Part shown: positions 40,354 to 52,773 of the stretch, piece after piece | How the letters are laid out: every line of letters begins with the position of its first letter | How positions within the stretch are numbered: the stretch's first letter is position 1 | Translations under genes and position numbers: made by a program | NCBI GenBank assembly: GCA_029204225.1 | Contig: CM055102.1 | Coordinates: forward strand, 15,107,364 to 15,171,363 | Source: Diphasiastrum complanatum | Lineage: Eukaryota > Streptophyta > Lycopodiopsida > Lycopodiales > Lycopodiaceae | DNA length: 64,000 nucleotides | Reading direction: 5' to 3' | Notes under the pieces: model-generated | The model's input: only the letters and a program-made list of their open reading frames with translations | Told to the model about the DNA's origin: nothing | Database searches by the model: none

Positions 40354-40594
40354 TCACCATTTATCAAACACATTGAGAGGCAACTTGTGATGAAAAAAAA
40401 CTAAGTAAAAAAGTGCTTGCTCTCAAGTTGAGAGAGAATACAAGAGGTAGCTCTCAAGTAGATAGAGAGAGAGTATGGGAAAAAGTCTATCTGTAGAATC
40501 AATATCTCTCCAAAAAACTCCATGTAGAATCACTCTCTCATAGTGACTCGAGCTCCAAGAGGTGTGGCAAAGGTGCTCAATGATTGGACCTCTC

Positions 40595-40690
40595 TAGAAT
40601 CACCTCTTACTTTGATTGGACCACTTACATGTCACCTCTTACATTGATTGGACCATTCAGGTGCATCTTTCACTATGATTGGTCCATATT
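40595..40690. repeat. Short tandem repeat around tgattggacca
   Basis: Three units of about 36 bases (cacctcttactttgattgg, cacctcttacattgattgg, catctttcactatgattgg). Confidence 0.7.
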
Positions 40691-41389
40691 GACAAATAAG
40701 ATTATGGGGTGCAATGTCACTAGTGTTGGAGTTAATCTTCACTCCTACTCACCTGAATTCATCTCCTATACTATGTAAATATATTCTCTCTCCACAACAT
40801 CATGCAGCCTTACTCTAATAAGTCGAACAATTTGTATATACATTGACCTTGAAGTAGAGCATGATTGACTTTGACGTACCCGACACTGACTTCATCGACA
40901 TCGACTCAAGGGAAAACGGTCAACTACTCATCTGACTCCCTTGATGTCATCGACTGTCACCACTCAATAGGAAGCTTTGTGGGAATGGGAACCCATAAGT
41001 TTTTATAAGTACACGTAATTTTCCATCCATAATACAAGAAAACAAAGTATTGTCATTTTGGATCCACACGTTCTCTACTTTGGTGTCTGGCTATTTTTAG
41101 CTTGACTTCAAGGCTACGTGTAGTCCACTCATTGAGGTGGATGGGATCATCCCAAATAATACAAAAATTATGCTATTGTATAAACATTAATGATTAATTT
41201 GATGGTTAAGAATATATTTTCATATTGCATGTACTACATTTGGGTGGCTTGTAGTAAAACTTGGAATTAAAAACTCATTCTTTCTTCTATGTTGACATCC
41301 ACAATAACTACATATGTTGACATCCACTACACTTAACATTATTGAGAGATAAGTGCCACCCTTGAAAAAGTGTAGAGTTGATGTTAGTG
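40691..41389. other. No gene seen
   Basis: AT-rich sequence without a recognised domain. The two bordering repeats are listed separately. Confidence 0.4.
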
Positions 41390-41835
41390 CTTAATAAATA
41401 GAAAAAAGTGATTGCTTAGTGTGAAATACTTTCAAAAGGTGTAGTCAAAGAAAAGTGAAAGAATGTCAAAAGGCAAAAATCCATGAGATTTGAGAATAGT
41501 AAAAGGTGAAGAAGAGTGAAACAACATCAGAAGGTGAAGTTTGTGAGCTTAGTAAATACTAAAAACTAAAAAAGTGAGTGCTCAGTGAATAGTAAAAGGT
41601 GATTGCACTTAAAAAGTGAGTGCTCAGTGAATAGTAAATGGTGATTGCTTATTGAAGAATGGAAGGATGTCAAAAGGTGATGAATCCATGAGCTTATCAT
41701 ATAGTAAGAGGTTATTACTTAGTGAAGAGTGAAAGACTTCAAAAACATGAAGAAGTGACGTAATATTGAATAGTAAATGGTGATCGTTTGGTGAAGGTGA
41801 AAGACTTTTAAAAGCTGAAGACTTTGTGAATTCTA
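41390..41835. repeat. Degenerate minisatellite (gtaaaaggtgattgcttagtg type)
   Basis: Words agtgaatagtaaatggtgat, gtgaaagactt and atgtcaaaaggtga recur five to seven times with a loose period of about 70-100 bases. Units differ by many changes. Confidence 0.7.
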
Positions 41836-42129
41836 AACCCTATACATTAAAAGGCAATGCCAAGATAAATTATTCTTTTTCTAGATCTTCTTGTTGAAGA
41901 CTCTAATTTTTTAATGAACAACAAAGTAACGCATTAATCATATATATTTATGACATCATGTAGTATTCATTACTTAAAAAGCCTAAATATATAGTGATCA
42001 CAAGGGTTGAAAATTCACATTGGGTAAAAATCTAGTCACATTATGCACAATGTCAATGGTCTTAAGGACAAGCACAAGTTCATCAAACTATGAAATCAAT
42101 AGATTATTAAAGCTCATACAAATTCATAC

Positions 42130-42840
42130 AAAATGCATCCGGCGGCCTCTTTTCAACTATCACGCAGAGTTAGCGTTCCCAAGAAAATAGAGCCTTCCCT
42201 CATTGTGGTTAGCTACTAATTCTTACGGTTATTCTGCCCACCACACCTATTTAACATGCCTCCTAACTAACCATCACCCATCTAACCACAAATACAAGCA
42301 ATAATAATCAAGGGAGGCCTCTTGCAACTTTTTGTCTCTCTCACCTCTCTTATATAAAGCAAGAAAATAGCAAATGCAAATAACCAAAAATACTTACAAA
42401 CTATGAACCAATAAACTTTTTTTTTTAGAATTTAGGTGCAAGAATGTTTCAGTTACAATTGGGCGTAATCTTTTCCTCCTATTTCAACATGCAAAATGGG
42501 TACAAAAGGTATCTTTAACTCCTCGGGAAGGCCATGTCCCTATTCTTTGATTGGCTACTTAAAAGTAAAAAAAATGCTAACTCAAGCCCTTCAATAGAAA
42601 TCTAGAGGTAATTGCTTGCAATGGATTGGGTCAGGAAAAACATGAATGGAAAGTTGCATATTTAAAACTCAAAGCTTATTTGGTGTTGTGTTTATCCTCA
42701 ATCCTTCAAGAAGTATGTGAGAAGGTTGGTGGCGACCAATACTTGCATAACCAACTATCGTTGATGGGAGTATCAAAAGTTGTCCATCTAGTGTCTCCAA
42801 AGTCATTGCCCCTTGTGTGTTAAAATCTTTTTAAAATGGT
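42130..42840 (-). pseudogene. Gypsy 3' end: pol C-terminal relic plus LTR of the D type
   Basis: Bases 42600-42840 parallel 12560-12800 (gtcaggaaaa, cttcaagaagt, tacttgcntaac, gttgatggg, gtctccaaagtca), the end of gypsy pol in element D. Bases 42130-42600 parallel the start of LTR D (caactatcacgcagagttag versus cacctatcacgcatag) with a minus-strand TATA-like region. It is heavily mutated; the frame is broken. Confidence 0.7.
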
Positions 42841-43256
42841 AAGGGCCTTCATGTTACATACCCAATAGACCACTTGAGGTGACGGTCTCGTTATACAAGA
42901 TAGGCACTAGTTTGAAGCTATAGGTCATTTGGGTGCCACATGTCAATGTTCTATTGGTGTGGGTAACCCAAAGTTATTGATCTATGGTGGTGCACACAAC
43001 TGATGTGTGGCAAGGGTTAAGACATGACCATGTTGGAGCCGATGACCCCACCTGTACTATGTATATAGAAATGGATGAGCTAGGTATTCATTCTCATCTA
43101 GAAATGAAGAGCTCTTCCCACGTGGTTAGACCAGGACAATATTTTGCTAAGAGATAGGGCATGGGGGTAAGAGATAGCAATATCTCTATGGATGGGCGAT
43201 CACAGAGCGTCATCACCTGATTGTGTTGTTACATTGGTCGGCTTCGACAATGGGGG
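42841..43256. other. No gene seen
   Basis: The boundary between the gypsy remnant and copia K. It contains a plus-strand tatatagaaatg word but no other promoter evidence. Confidence 0.4.
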
Positions 43257-44175
43257 TTAATGCCTTGTGGTGCCTAAATCTATGAACCATCTGGCACCAT
43301 CATCAACCTGAGATGCCAATTCCGATGAGAAGACACTTGTCTCGTCATCTTCTCCATCATTCTTGGCAATGTTGCCTTGTTGTTTCACTTTTTCCGCCTT
43401 TATGTCCGCTTTCTTCTTGTAACACTCACGTGCCCAATGACCCGGTTTGTGGCAATAGAAACATTTGCCCTTCTTCTTCTTTTTCGCCTTTGATGACAAC
43501 TCTCCCTCGTCATCATCATCCTTGGATTTCTTGAGAATCCTCTTCCATCATTTCTGCTTGCCTTTAGCAAGCAAGGCTTGATCCACATGTGGGGTTTGCC
43601 TTGACTTCATCACTTCGCGACACTGCTCTTCCTACAACATGATTCCGTGGAAGTCTTCAAAATTAGGCAATCTCTCCCTCGAAGCAATGCTGCTCACAAA
43701 CATCTGTAGCCCTTCCGAGACACCACTCATTGTGGTATGTACCAATTCAACGTCCCTAATTGGTTCTCCAATTGCCACAAGTTGATCTCTCAACTCCCTT
43801 ATCCTGGTGAAGAAAGATCCCACCGATTCACTTTCTTCCATCTTAACTACGTTCAATCTCGACTTCAAGAACACGGCCCAAGCTGGAATGCAAGTTTGAA
43901 ATTGCATTCTAAGAGCTTCCCAAGCTCCCCTAGCCGTCGTGGCATCACTTATATGAGTGATCACATGGTCTATCACTGAAAGATTGATTAAGGACAATGC
44001 TCTTTGTGTCTTTTTATCAAAGGCCCTCATGTCACTTGGAGTGGTATTTGGCCGGACTTCAATACCTGCCACAATCTCCCATAATCTTTCTCCATCAAAA
44101 TGCTCTTCATTTTCAATTTCCAGATGTTGTAGTTAGAAGCCCGACATCGCCCAAAATTGCCTCATTGATGTTTGC
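43257..44175 (-). pseudogene. Ty1/copia gag with zinc knuckle and protease start (element K)
   Basis: The minus-strand start is near 44175 (MANINEAILGD). The capsid includes LINLSVIDHVITHISDATTA, WEALRMQFQTCIPAWAVFLK and LRDQLVAIGEPIRDVELVHT. The knuckle is intact: CFYCHKPGHWARECYKKKAD (C-x2-C-x4-H-x4-C). The protease reads WFIDLGTTRH, where DSGAS-like sequence is expected. A stop near 44110 and a frameshift near 43600 break it. It ends at 43257; the rest of pol is missing. Confidence 0.85.
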
Positions 44176-45432
44176 CATTTCCAAACTGCTTGAAACTTCA
44201 CCTGTAGGCTATAAAGTGTATGCCAAAGCCAACCGTGATGTCAAAAATAAAAAAAAATGACCCGCAATTTTTGGCTTACCAGGCCACCCACTGCTCTTTT
44301 GCCAAATTGAAAGCCAAACTGGCGTCGCTTTCCGAAATGCTTCTCGTCACCAACTCCCAGCTACCTGCCCAGTGGAATGGTGAAATCGCTTTTGGCACAC
44401 TCTAAACACTTTCTTCATGGCAATCACTCTGTTTTGGTGTACCGTACTTGCAGGTACAGTCAAGGTGCCCTTCGTTTGGCGGCTATAGCCTTTCGTTTGG
44501 CCAAAATAGGCTAAAGAAGGTGAAAATAAGGGCAATTTGGGTTTTTGAGCTGTTTCTTAAGTGTGAAGAAACTACACCTTTCAAAAACTTGGGACTTAAC
44601 AATTTTTTCAGTTTGAAAATTTTTAATGAAAAGAAGGCCTATTTTGCCTTTCAATTCTTCAAGACCCTTTCAAAGCCCATCTAAGGGTGATCCTCCATCA
44701 TGTGGCCCACGTTTCTCCCTGAGAACTTCATCTTGGCCGTTGATCTAATTGAGGCTTATCTGATGGTTCAAAAAACATCTGCGCATTAAAGCCCACTCCT
44801 CCACGTGCTAAAGACTTTCAGCCGCTACAGACTAAATTGGCTGGTCGCATGTGACTTCCGCGTCTCCCTCCTCCTCTATCTACGATGGTAGCTCCAAGCT
44901 TTAATATTCAAGCTATGGATATTTATGATTGCTTCACTCCTGCACACTGGCTGATCCACGGTCGCCCACACTGGCTGATCCACGGCCTCTCCACACAACC
45001 ACAACAGTAGCAGGGCGCCCACTTCTAGCTCTTCACAGCTCTGAAAAAACTTGTAAAGGGAAAAAGATCTTCAATGTTTCCTACTGAAACTCCAGCTATG
45101 AAAGAAGAGAGACTTCTTGGGCTATGCTCAGATTTTCTCTGAGCTTACTTTTTGCAGCCTTCTACTGCACTTAGGTCATCCTACAGTCAGCAATCATCTG
45201 CTTCAAACAGATCTTCAATCGGCTTCAAATTGAATCCACACTAGGCAGCCTTTCTACGGAGTTCTATGCTTCCGTTTGGCTTCTCGTTTCAGTCGACAAC
45301 CCCTGCCTCTGAATCTTCTTACAGTTTCGAGCTATTCCATGAATCTCTACAGACTCGGTTTTGTACTTCCTAGCCAACAAACTGTCGTGAATTCTCAGCT
45401 CTCTGTTCTTGTCCGGTGATTGTAGCCACCAA

Positions 45433-45447
45433 GGGGCTCTGATACCA
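45433..45447 (-). other. Copia K primer-binding site and LTR edge
   Basis: Minus strand TGGTATCAGAGCCCC, a perfect copia-type initiator-Met site. LTR sequence should extend upward from 45448; its far end, probably before 45760, is not defined. Bases 44176-45432 are leader without a supported gene. Confidence 0.8.
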
Positions 45448-45759
45448 AGTTAAGAAAACAGTTTAAACACCCGACCGGATCAATCACCACAGCACAACGT
45501 CAAGTGCAACAAGACAAGACAACAGAATTGCTCTCCACAAACTATATATTCAATCGATAAGTAAGTACAAAGATAAAGTTCCTTAAAAGCACTCAAAGGG
45601 CTCGTAAAAGAAAGACGGCCCGATAATTCTAGAACTGAGTACACGTGGTGCCATCGAAATAAGAAAGCACTGTATAAGTCGATCATTGCTATTTGAACTC
45701 ATTGTCCTTGTTACCACTCAATTCTATATATGTTGCGTACAATGAATAATGGGAACTCC

Positions 45760-46849
45760 TTAATGGTACATTCCCATCTACAAATCCTAATATGTTTAAA
45801 ATATAAGATCTCTTCACAAAAATTATTTTATTTGCTCTCGCAAATTTATGCCCACCTAAATGTGAAAAATGCAAAAATAAGCTTGGTAGAGGCCAAAAAT
45901 CTTGTATATAGATAAACACACATGTGTGGAGCCTGTTCCCACGTGTGAAAATAGTGTACTTGTCATGTACCATAATCATATAGGTTGTACATATGATTTA
46001 ATTCAAGTTCTAGTGGCTTAAAAGGCCAAAAACTAGTTTTCTAGACATATGACACATGGCATCAATCTATTGATTGCATGAGCCACATCCTTTGGTTAGG
46101 TGTCATATCACATGTGTAGAGGACAGCTCACATGTGTGGAATAAGCTGAAGTAGGCTAATTTTGACTTCTAGAAGATTTCCAAGTAGATATCCATATAGA
46201 AGGTAAACGGACCAAAAGTGCTCAAAATAGAAGGTTTTGTCCAAGTGTCAGTTTTGCATGATGAATCATCATATGACAAAGCACCTTCACACATGTGGGA
46301 TCAGAGGGATGATCAGTACCACGAGCTCCCATTTATTGTATATATAGAGCCACATTTGGCCATAATCATTGTGACACCAATCTTGGTTTTGGAAGCAATT
46401 TTGAGTGATTCTCTCCATTTGTCTACATTTCTTTTGATTGTTTTGAGGTTCTATCAATGTGTACTTGATTTTCAGGTTGGGGTCCGTACTCAGACAGTGT
46501 TTCACACGTGTGAAACCATAAAGTACACTTACCTTCAATTAATGATTGTTCTTGTTAGGATTTTGTGTCTAGAATTGATCTAGATTGATCTTAATCTGAA
46601 GTAGATTGATAGATCAAGTAATCTGACAACCAATCCCTCTTGAGGATCAGATTAGGATCCACTCTTGGTCCTTTTGTACTTTTTTTACACTAAATAATAA
46701 GATAAGACTTTCACAATCATTATCATTGTCTCTCCAACTGGACTGAATTTGGAATGAGCAATGCAAATTTCATTATTTTGAAAGTGCCTTAAGTAGTGGC
46801 CGAGGTCACTGTCCCTGTGGAAAGATGATGAATGTTGTCTGAAGCCCTC
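45760..46849. other. No gene seen; several CACATGTG/CACACGTGTG palindromes
   Basis: No domain recognised. Palindromic words cacatgtg or cacacgtgtg occur at about 45931, 45942, 46112, 46130, 46277 and 46503. The same word occurs once in each LTR of copia L and near 2253, so these may be LTR remnants. Confidence 0.4.
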
Positions 46850-47982
46850 TCAACGAATAGCAAAGTCATCAATAAAAAGTGTATTCTGCAATCTCAAAAT
46901 TGGAGTTTTTAGCACAAATTAAACTCAGCAAAACACATACATCAGATAAACAAATGTACAGTAAAACTTTTAAACTTACACATTCATCATCATCTGCTGC
47001 AACTAGATCGGAATGATCTATATTGTGACCACCCATTGAAGAAGAGTCATCAGCAAATTTCATAACCGATGGACGAGGGAATCCCAGCTGGTCTTGGAAT
47101 GAAATAAATTCCTCATCAGAAGGCAAACTTCGTCCATGAGCACTAACGTTTGCCATAGCCCAGGACAAACACTCCTCACCAGTCAATTCCCTCCTCATCA
47201 TTATAGTCAATGCCTGGCACTAAGTCTTCGATTTCAAAATCAACAATGTCAGAGAACTCAATAATGGTGCTTGACAATAGACAAAGCACCTCATCCTCAC
47301 GATAATTGAAAAAAAACACATAAATATGCCATTGTAATATACACATTTTCATTTATATAATATTTTTGGCAAATAAAAAAAGCACTTAAAAAGTACACAA
47401 TCAGTATTTTCCTCAGTATTGGCATTAGAGACAATGAAAGCATCCCTCAACTTTTAGTATCTACACTCAAATATTCAGTGTCTTTATCAGGAGTATCAAC
47501 CAAGAAATGACTGATATCCCTTATGGAATGTTCAGTAGTGGAGGATGAAGGGATCTCAGTATCAAGAATCGAAGTACCTGACTCTACTGGGATTTGTCCC
47601 AAAAGGAAAACACAAATATGGTGTGATACTCTAGAAAACGACATTTCCAATTACAAACATTACATTCACTAAAATTCGTAAATTGATCAAAAAGTTTAGT
47701 GTACATCCTGTCTAGCCGTTGCTTATCATGTGGAAAAGTATGTACAAGATCAGTGAAATGCATAAACGACAAATTAGATGCAGAGATTGGAGGGATACTG
47801 ACTATATCCCTGAATCTGATATACTGGTCATAAAAAACATCAGGACCCTGTTGTGCCATAATGAACACATTTAGAAAAGGTCAGAAGAGAGACTTGAAGT
47901 ACTCTATGCGCTCAATTATACCGAACTCAGAGAGAAAACTGGACAACAAACGCTCACGACTAGGATTAGAGGAGGAAGCCAT
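46850..47982 (-). CDS. Unrecognised multi-exon coding region (probably a pseudogene)
   Basis: Minus strand. The first ATG is at 47980-47982 (MASSSNPSRERLLSSFLSEF). After one in-frame TGA the same frame continues QQGPDVFYDQYIRFRDIVSI and HTFPHDKQRLDRMYTKLFDQ. Later exons read ESGTSILDTEIPSSSTTEHS, DAFIVSNANTEENTDC and LCLLSSTIIEFSDIVDFEIE, then DEEFISFQDQLGFPRPSVMK. The last intron is the clearest: 46886-46979, donor GTAAGT and acceptor TTGCAG, joining DDEC to NTLFIDDFAIR and a stop at 46850. Earlier intron borders are approximate, and a frameshift lies near 47190. I recognise no family. Coding-like composition and phase-consistent splicing suggest a real gene or DNA-transposon ORF, now damaged. 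Confidence 0.5.
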
Positions 47983-48164
47983 TGAATAGTATCGATTCTG
48001 TGCGAGAGGGGAGTAACCGAAGATGAAGGATAAAACTATGCACGCACAGAAGCGATATGTACGATTGGCGTATCGCTCTTGTGCACACAAAATGTTAGAA
48101 TACAAATCAGCGTTTCAGCAAGCGGACATCTCCAGTTTTCCAGTAGTAGCCAATCAGGGAGACT

Positions 48165-50205
48165 TTTAATCATGCCTTGTACTTGTTGAGTTGCCCATCC
48201 GCTCCATACTTCGTCTTGTAGATCCACTTACATGTGATAGGCGTCTTACCATCAGGTAGCTCAACCAAGTCTCGTGTTTTGTTCTTCGATATAGCCTCCA
48301 TTTCTGTTTCATAGCTACATGTCACTCCTTGTGTTCCTTTGCTTCGTTGAAAGTTTTAGGTTCTTGAACCGTTAAGATGGATCCCATTAGGGCTAGATTC
48401 ATCTTCAATCTTGCAGGAGGTTTTCAATTTCTACTTGATCTTCTAAGCTCTCTCTGCTCACTAGATTCGGGAGTATCTCCCTTCTTTGCACCATCTGTGA
48501 CTGATAAGTACCATTTAGGTACTCTCTTGGGAATTTTATCATCAGGCTTGCCTTTGTCCAATGAATTTTCTATATCAAAATCCACTTCCTTCTTGACCTG
48601 TACTTTTGCTCCCTCATCAAAAGGTTCAGTGATTACTTCAGATTGTTCACCTTGGCCCATCTCGTCAAACGTAGCATCCCTAGAAATTACAAGCTTCTGC
48701 GCATTTGTGTCATACATCTTGTATGCCTTGGCCTTCTCATCATATCCAAGGAAAATACACTTGATAGCTTTTGCATCCAATTTCCTTCGTTTCTCATCAA
48801 GAATATGAGCATAAGCATCACAACCAAATACTCTCAAATGAGAAATATTAAATTTCTTTCCAGTAACAGCTTCATGAGGTGTCATACCTTCCATGGATTT
48901 TGTAGGACACCGATTTAGGATGTGCGTAGCTGTGCTACAAGCTTTTGTCCAAAAGGTGTTTGGCAGACCCTTGCTTTTGAGCATCACCCTAGCCATCTCA
49001 ACAATAGATTTGTTCTTTCATTTTGCAACTCCATTCTGTTGTGGTCAATAAGGTGTCGTAGTCTACCTCTTGATCCCTTGATCTTTGCAAAAATCAATAA
49101 ATTTTGTCGAAAAATACTCACCACCTCCATCAGATCTCAAAGTTTTGATGCAACATTCTGTTTGCTTTTCAACTAATGCCTTGAATTCCTTGAACTTAGC
49201 AAAAGCATCTGATTTCTTGCTTATGAAATAGATCCAAATGCATCTACTATAATCATCTATGAAGGTGATAAAGTAATAGTAACCACTAAGAGATCTAGTC
49301 TGCATAGGTCCACATAGATCACTGTGGACAAGATCTAGGATGCCACTGGCACTCCTTGCTCCACTTTTGGGAAACCTCTCTCTGTGTTGTTTTCTCAAAA
49401 TGCAACCTTCACAAATTTTTCCTTCAAAAGAAATATCAGGCAATCCTATAACTAGATTACCTCTTTTGAGAATCTGTAAACTTTGAGCACTAATATGACC
49501 GAATTGTTGATGCCAAAGATCACTTCGACTATCAATTGTGCTTACCATAGCTTGAGCAAAAGATCTCGCATTCAATTTATAGAGTCGATTCTCGTTGACT
49601 CTAGCTCCTGTAGCAATCACTTTGTAGTGATTCTTGATGTCTTTGACAAGACATTTGTCGCTGTCAAACTCAACCTTGAGTTGTTGATCAGCCATCGTCC
49701 CAACAGATAATAGATTGTTAGCTAAGCTAAATACATATTGCACATTGCTTATCCACTTTATCTTCTCGCTGGCTAACTTCACTGGTACTACTCCAACTCC
49801 TTTAACAGATAGCAATTTGACATCGGCTTGTCCAACTTCATCACCATTGTGAGTTTCCTTGAGTTCTGAAAACCACTCTTTCCTTGAAGTCTTGGATGCA
49901 CCACTATCAATGTATCAGGTATCCTTGGTTTCGTCACTTGTCATTAATGCTGTAACATACACTTTTGAGCTCTCACATGTATCGTCTTCATATTGATCAT
50001 CATTGTATTGATGTTGATTAGTATAATTGTTTTCATAATAATAATCATCAAATTGATGTTGATCAACATAATTTCCCACTTGCCCTTTGTCTTTTCTTTG
50101 TTCCATCTCCTTCTGTTTCTTGAAGCATTCACGCTCCCAGTGGCCACAATTACGACTGCTCAGGATCCTCTTTAACTTGTGCACGTGGATCCGATATTGG
50201 AGCAT
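48165..50205 (-). pseudogene. Ty1/copia pol (element H): knuckle end, protease, integrase, RT start
   Basis: Minus strand. NCGHWERECFKKQKEMEQ is a zinc knuckle lacking its first Cys. The protease is [14 protein letters not shown], with a stop just before it. GAG-pre-integrase: [40 protein letters not shown]. The integrase core has [36 protein letters not shown] and [20 protein letters not shown]; the frame breaks near QQNGVA at about 49040 and resumes as MARVMLKSKGLPNTFWTKAC and LRVFGCDAYAHILDEKRRKL. The RT start (YETEMEAISKNKTRDLVELP, then KWIYKTKYGADGQLNKYKA) ends at 48165. Most of the RT and RNase H are missing. Gag is replaced by tandem repeats. Confidence 0.9.
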
Positions 50206-50345
50206 GCGATATCAGACTGGAGCGCAGATGTACTCAGAATTCTCTTTAGCTCGTGCGCTTGGATCCGATATCGGTACGAACATGCGATATTGGACTAGAG
50301 CGACTGCTCAGGTTTCTCTTCAACTAGCGCGCTTGGATCCGATAT
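50150..50345. repeat. Tandem repeat of about 73 bases in place of copia H gag
   Basis: Three units, the last partial, each with ctctttaactngtgcgcttggatccgatat-like sequence followed by catgcgatatnngactggagcg. They start exactly where the gag zinc knuckle loses its N-terminal half, so the repeat replaced gag. Units differ by about 10 percent. Confidence 0.75.
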
Positions 50346-50878
50346 TGGTACGGAAAAAAAAAAGAATATAAGAACGTTCAGAGAGAATATTCTAGATTTT
50401 CTACTTCGGTGCGGCGGCTACGCCTCCTCCTCTTTGCTTAGATTTCGAAATGAGTGATCATTCAAACAGACAGATATCAATAATGTGAAAGGTATGAAGT
50501 CTCAAAGCTCTAAATGGCTGTACTAGACATTGTCTGGTGTGATTTGCAGTACCCCAAACAAACAAATGAGAGATTTCTTGGCACAACTCTCTGACAAATG
50601 ACACTTTTCACAAAGATTAAAAAGATATTGTAAAACTTTTCCCACTCAGCAGATGTTCAATCTGTCTAATGCTGCCCTGGCCTTTCCGATTCCTCCAGGA
50701 CTCTGTCTTCATTCTCCACTAATAACTATGAGCTCCAAAATCTGCAAAATACTTCAAGAAGGATTTCTTCCAGCCGTTTTTGTCTCTCCAAGCTTTCACC
50801 TCATGTGAAGGACTTTCTCACTTCGTTGCGGAGCCTGTGACAAGCTGTATCCACTGATCAGGCACGCAGGACTATCGT

Positions 50879-51156
50879 AGCTCTGATGCCATGTCAAGAA
50901 CCAGATATGCAACATCAAACATTCAGCATAAGCAATCACCAAGTAGGGAGGCGGAAGAAGAACACACAATATCACTCTATCACACTACTATCATACTGAA
51001 TATAAAATGTACATATAAATCCTGAACCCTGGTAGAGAGAGAAAACCTACAAATAGACTAATAGACTAGCCTACGGCTAATTACAGCTAGTAACAACTGT
51101 CAACATTAATGTACATCGTAAACAGCAACAATGAAGTTTATCATTGATTTCTAACA
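50879..51156 (-). repeat. Copia H primer site and 265-base LTR
   Basis: The primer site at 50879-50891 reads TGGCATCAGAGCT on the minus strand. The LTR 50892-51156 has TGTTAGAAATC...TCTTGACA ends. It directly abuts the exon at 51157 of the spliced plus-strand gene, so it marks the insertion edge. Bases 50346-50878 are leader with no gene. Confidence 0.75.
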
Positions 51157-51552
51157 AATCCCACAGCAGAAAAATGTGAAATTGTGAGCATTGAGGTAAT
51201 CATTGAACATTTTTGGTGTATTTTTGTTTATCATCATTGTTAAGCGTTTGCACCTTCATCCCATTATTACTCAAATGAATGTATTGTAGACACTCCATCA
51301 AAATGACTCATTTAGCTGTGCGTGGTGTACTCTATACAATGCGAAATCATTTTTTATGTGGTACAATCTTCAAGAGGATGTTGATATTTCAAAGGTGAGT
51401 TATTAGCTCTTTCTAGTTTATCTTCATGTAAACTATTGTTTCTTATTAATATTCATCTAATACACTGTTTATTGCAGTTTACTCTAGGTGATTATACTGT
51501 TGGCGAAGTGTACAGATTTCGACAGGAAATCATTCTTAGTCTATTTGGCTAG
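51157..51552 (+). CDS. Last three exons of a spliced gene, possibly Ulp1-like (C48) peptidase C-terminus
   Basis: Plus strand. Exon pieces 51157-51195 (NPTAEKCEIVSIE, truncated by the copia LTR on its left), 51290-51394 (THLQ-type start TLHQNDSFSCAWCTLYNAKS, then FFMWYNLQEDVDISK) and 51478-51552 (FTLGDYTVGEVYRFRQEIIL, SLFG, stop TAG at 51550). Introns 51196-51289 (GT...TTGTAG) and 51395-51477 (GTGAGT...TTGCAG) are both phase 0 and no stop is met. The QNDSFSCAW pattern recalls the Gln...Asp-Cys catalytic segment of Ulp1/SENP proteases, followed by a helix ending in RxxxxxxIL as in that family. The family call is tentative; the exon structure is strong. Such proteases occur as host genes and inside plant DNA transposons. 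Confidence 0.55.
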
Positions 51553-51702
51553 GTCAACTACTGGACCAAAGACTGATGTTGGGCCATCTAAGCCAGACAA
51601 TTTCAGATTTTAAATGAGGCTGGGCAATTTGTAAATACCCAAGCTGAATAGATAGACATATAGACATATAGAAATAGAATTATAGACATATATGTTGAAG
51701 TG

Positions 51703-51716
51703 TGGCTCTGATACCA
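51703..51716 (-). other. Copia-type primer-binding site beside LTR I
   Basis: Minus strand TGGTATCAGAGCCA, a perfect initiator-Met type site, four bases from the LTR edge at 51721. Confidence 0.75.
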
Positions 51717-52082
51717 CTCTTGTAGAAGCAGGCACTAATATCACTCTATGGGCGGAAATAGATATCAGCACTAATACCACTTCTACCAGGAGAAAAACAA
51801 ATTGTTATTACCAACATGATCGTGGATTACTTGGAGAATGGAATTACGAGCAGTTCTTTGTGTGTGAAATCAGATTATCAATGTAGGAATCATAGACTGT
51901 CGTGAAGGAAAGATTGCAAAAACAATTAGGTGTCTGAGACAGCCATGCAATCCTCTAATACTGATAACCTGATATTAAGAGAATGTAAAATGAATTTAGA
52001 CGTCATAGACAGCCATACATTCTCTGATAATGGTGTTTGTGTAAAAGGGAGTGAGAGTTTCATTCAACAAGAATGCAATGTA

Positions 52083-52221
<139 letters not shown>

Positions 52222-52436
52222 CTATGATCACCAACTTTGAGGAGTCAACTATTCATAAAAGGCGTTGCCCGCTATCTAACCTTACGTATCATAATCCTCT
52301 CATCTCCATCTTTATTTGCCCTTGCTCAATTACATGTATATATACATATCAACTGAAGAATCTTGTACTAGCTTAACTTTACAATTACAAGTTGCGACAC
52401 CCTTTGGTCTTTTGGCCTTTGCCTTTACTTGAGGGC

Positions 52437-52530
52437 AGCCTTTGGGATTTGTAAGACACCTTCGGCATTTGGAAGACACCTTCAGGATTTGTAGGACACT
52501 GTCTTTACCTGTAGGACACCTTCGGCTTTT
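52437..52530. repeat. Tandem repeat, agacaccttcggcattt type
   Basis: Four imperfect units of 20-38 bases: ttgtaagacaccttcggcat, ttggaagacaccttcaggat, ttgtaggacactgtcttt, ctgtaggacaccttcggctt. Confidence 0.75.
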
Positions 52531-52773
52531 TGTAGAGCAAGTGTCGTATTTTTTGCTTGTCAGAAAACCCGTGTAAAAACACAGTGTCAGGTTTTTCGCA
52601 TTTTTCAACTGTCATAAAACCCGTGTAAAAAACTAGACTGTAGCGACAATTAGTTCAAAAATACAGACTGTTTAAAAATAGTTTATTTTCTGCAGGTTAC
52701 ATTTGAGAGAGTAAAAAATTAGAGAACGAAGGAGGATTGTTGGGATGAGTAGGAGTTAGATTAAATTCTAACA

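Noticed and set aside
46218-46583. 121-codon plus-strand frame
   Set aside because: Overlapped by an equally long minus-strand frame; composition is hydrophobic by AT bias; no domain.
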